A DNA stretch of 64,000 bases from Pseudomonadaceae bacterium SI-3. GTDB lineage: Bacteria; Pseudomonadota; Gammaproteobacteria; Pseudomonadales; Pseudomonadaceae. Shown here piece by piece: positions 63,798 through 64,000 of the stretch. Both the position numbers and the translations under genes were made by a program. Position 1 is the stretch's first letter, and every line of letters starts with the position of its first letter. Under the pieces are notes generated by a model, which had not been told where the DNA came from, did no database searches, and saw nothing but the letters and a program-made list of their open reading frames with translations. The DNA lies in contig CP026511.1 in NCBI GenBank assembly GCA_004010935.1, positions 2,542,001-2,606,000 on the forward strand, read 5' to 3'.

Positions 63798-64000
63798 ATG
63801 TCTGAAGTCCAGCCAAAATCCGAAAAGCAGGAAGACGCTGAGGCCGCCGTCGACAATTTCCGAAAGGACCTTGGACCTTTTGTTGTTGCTGCGGAGACGA
63901 CACGCATGGCAATGCTTTTTACCGACGCGAAGGCACCCGGCGACCCGATCGTTTACGCAAACGACAGCTTTCTAAAGCTGACTGGGTACGATCGGAACGA
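63798..64000 (+). CDS. PAS/LOV-type sensor protein, 5' part only
   Basis: 67 codons are in the window. After a charged N-terminus comes LGPFVVAAETTRMAMLFTD and IVYANDSFLKLTGYDRN, the opening of a PAS domain of the LOV (blue-light, FMN) kind. The photoactive cysteine block NCRFLQG would lie beyond the edge, so light sensing is unproven. GGAG at nine bases supports ATG 63798. A histidine kinase or GGDEF output is likely downstream. Confidence 0.78.
   Translation, partial: MSEVQPKSEKQEDAEAAVDNFRKDLGPFVVAAETTRMAMLFTDAKAPGDPIVYANDSFLKLTGYDRN

Overview
The window looks like chromosome of a high-GC gammaproteobacterium of the Pseudomonas/Stutzerimonas group. The evidence is an E. coli-type PutA with an N-terminal ribbon-helix-helix, an AcoR-type sigma-54 activator facing a good -24/-12 promoter, UvsE, Pseudomonas-style REP elements and FecCD-type siderophore transport. 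No phage, insertion sequence, CRISPR array, tRNA or rRNA was seen.

Layout. 1-15300 is mixed housekeeping and accessory content. It holds a UvrD-like helicase cut by the window edge, an AcoR-like activator divergent from a flavin monooxygenase, uvsE, a small VTT-type membrane protein, a PAS-GGDEF/EAL protein split by a frameshift, a class V aminotransferase, a secreted GH5 glycosidase with two tandem repeats, and a membrane-anchored endonuclease/exonuclease/phosphatase protein. putA follows at 15616-19563.

19767-40581 is a complete-looking catecholate siderophore locus made of two convergent operons. The + operon carries an MFS exporter, a TonB receptor, two FecCD permeases, an ATPase and a periplasmic binding protein. 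The - operon carries isochorismate synthase, DHB-AMP ligase, isochorismatase-ArCP, a C-A-PCP NRPS, DHB dehydrogenase, a TubC-C-A-PCP-E NRPS and a free adenylation enzyme. Both operons start at Fur-box-like sequences. Specificity codes read by eye (DAEDIGTVVK, DAMFGGMVTK, DILQLGCVWK) suggest a basic residue, an unassigned residue and glycine. Together with the terminal epimerase this suggests an amonabactin-like product. No thioesterase is present.

41006-42725 holds a GreA/B-family factor, a DUF2141 protein and an HU paralogue.

43354-63408 is the most interesting part. Two guanidine-I (ykkC) riboswitches each precede an operon. The first operon is the known guanidine assimilation set: ABC permease and ATPase, the two carboxyguanidine deiminase-type subunits, a biotin-dependent guanidine/urea carboxylase and allophanate hydrolase. 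An aldo/keto reductase lies between the two units. The second operon is ten genes with almost every junction overlapping: periplasmic binding protein, membrane di-iron desaturase/hydroxylase-like protein, two SDRs, an EamA transporter, a close creatininase relative, an isochorismatase-fold amidohydrolase, a metallo-beta-lactamase-fold hydrolase, an unrecognised protein, and an ABC permease and ATPase. I infer an uptake and catabolic route for a substituted (creatinine/creatine-like) guanidine that releases guanidine into the first operon. I know of no described pathway with this gene set.

The window ends inside a PAS/LOV-type sensor gene.
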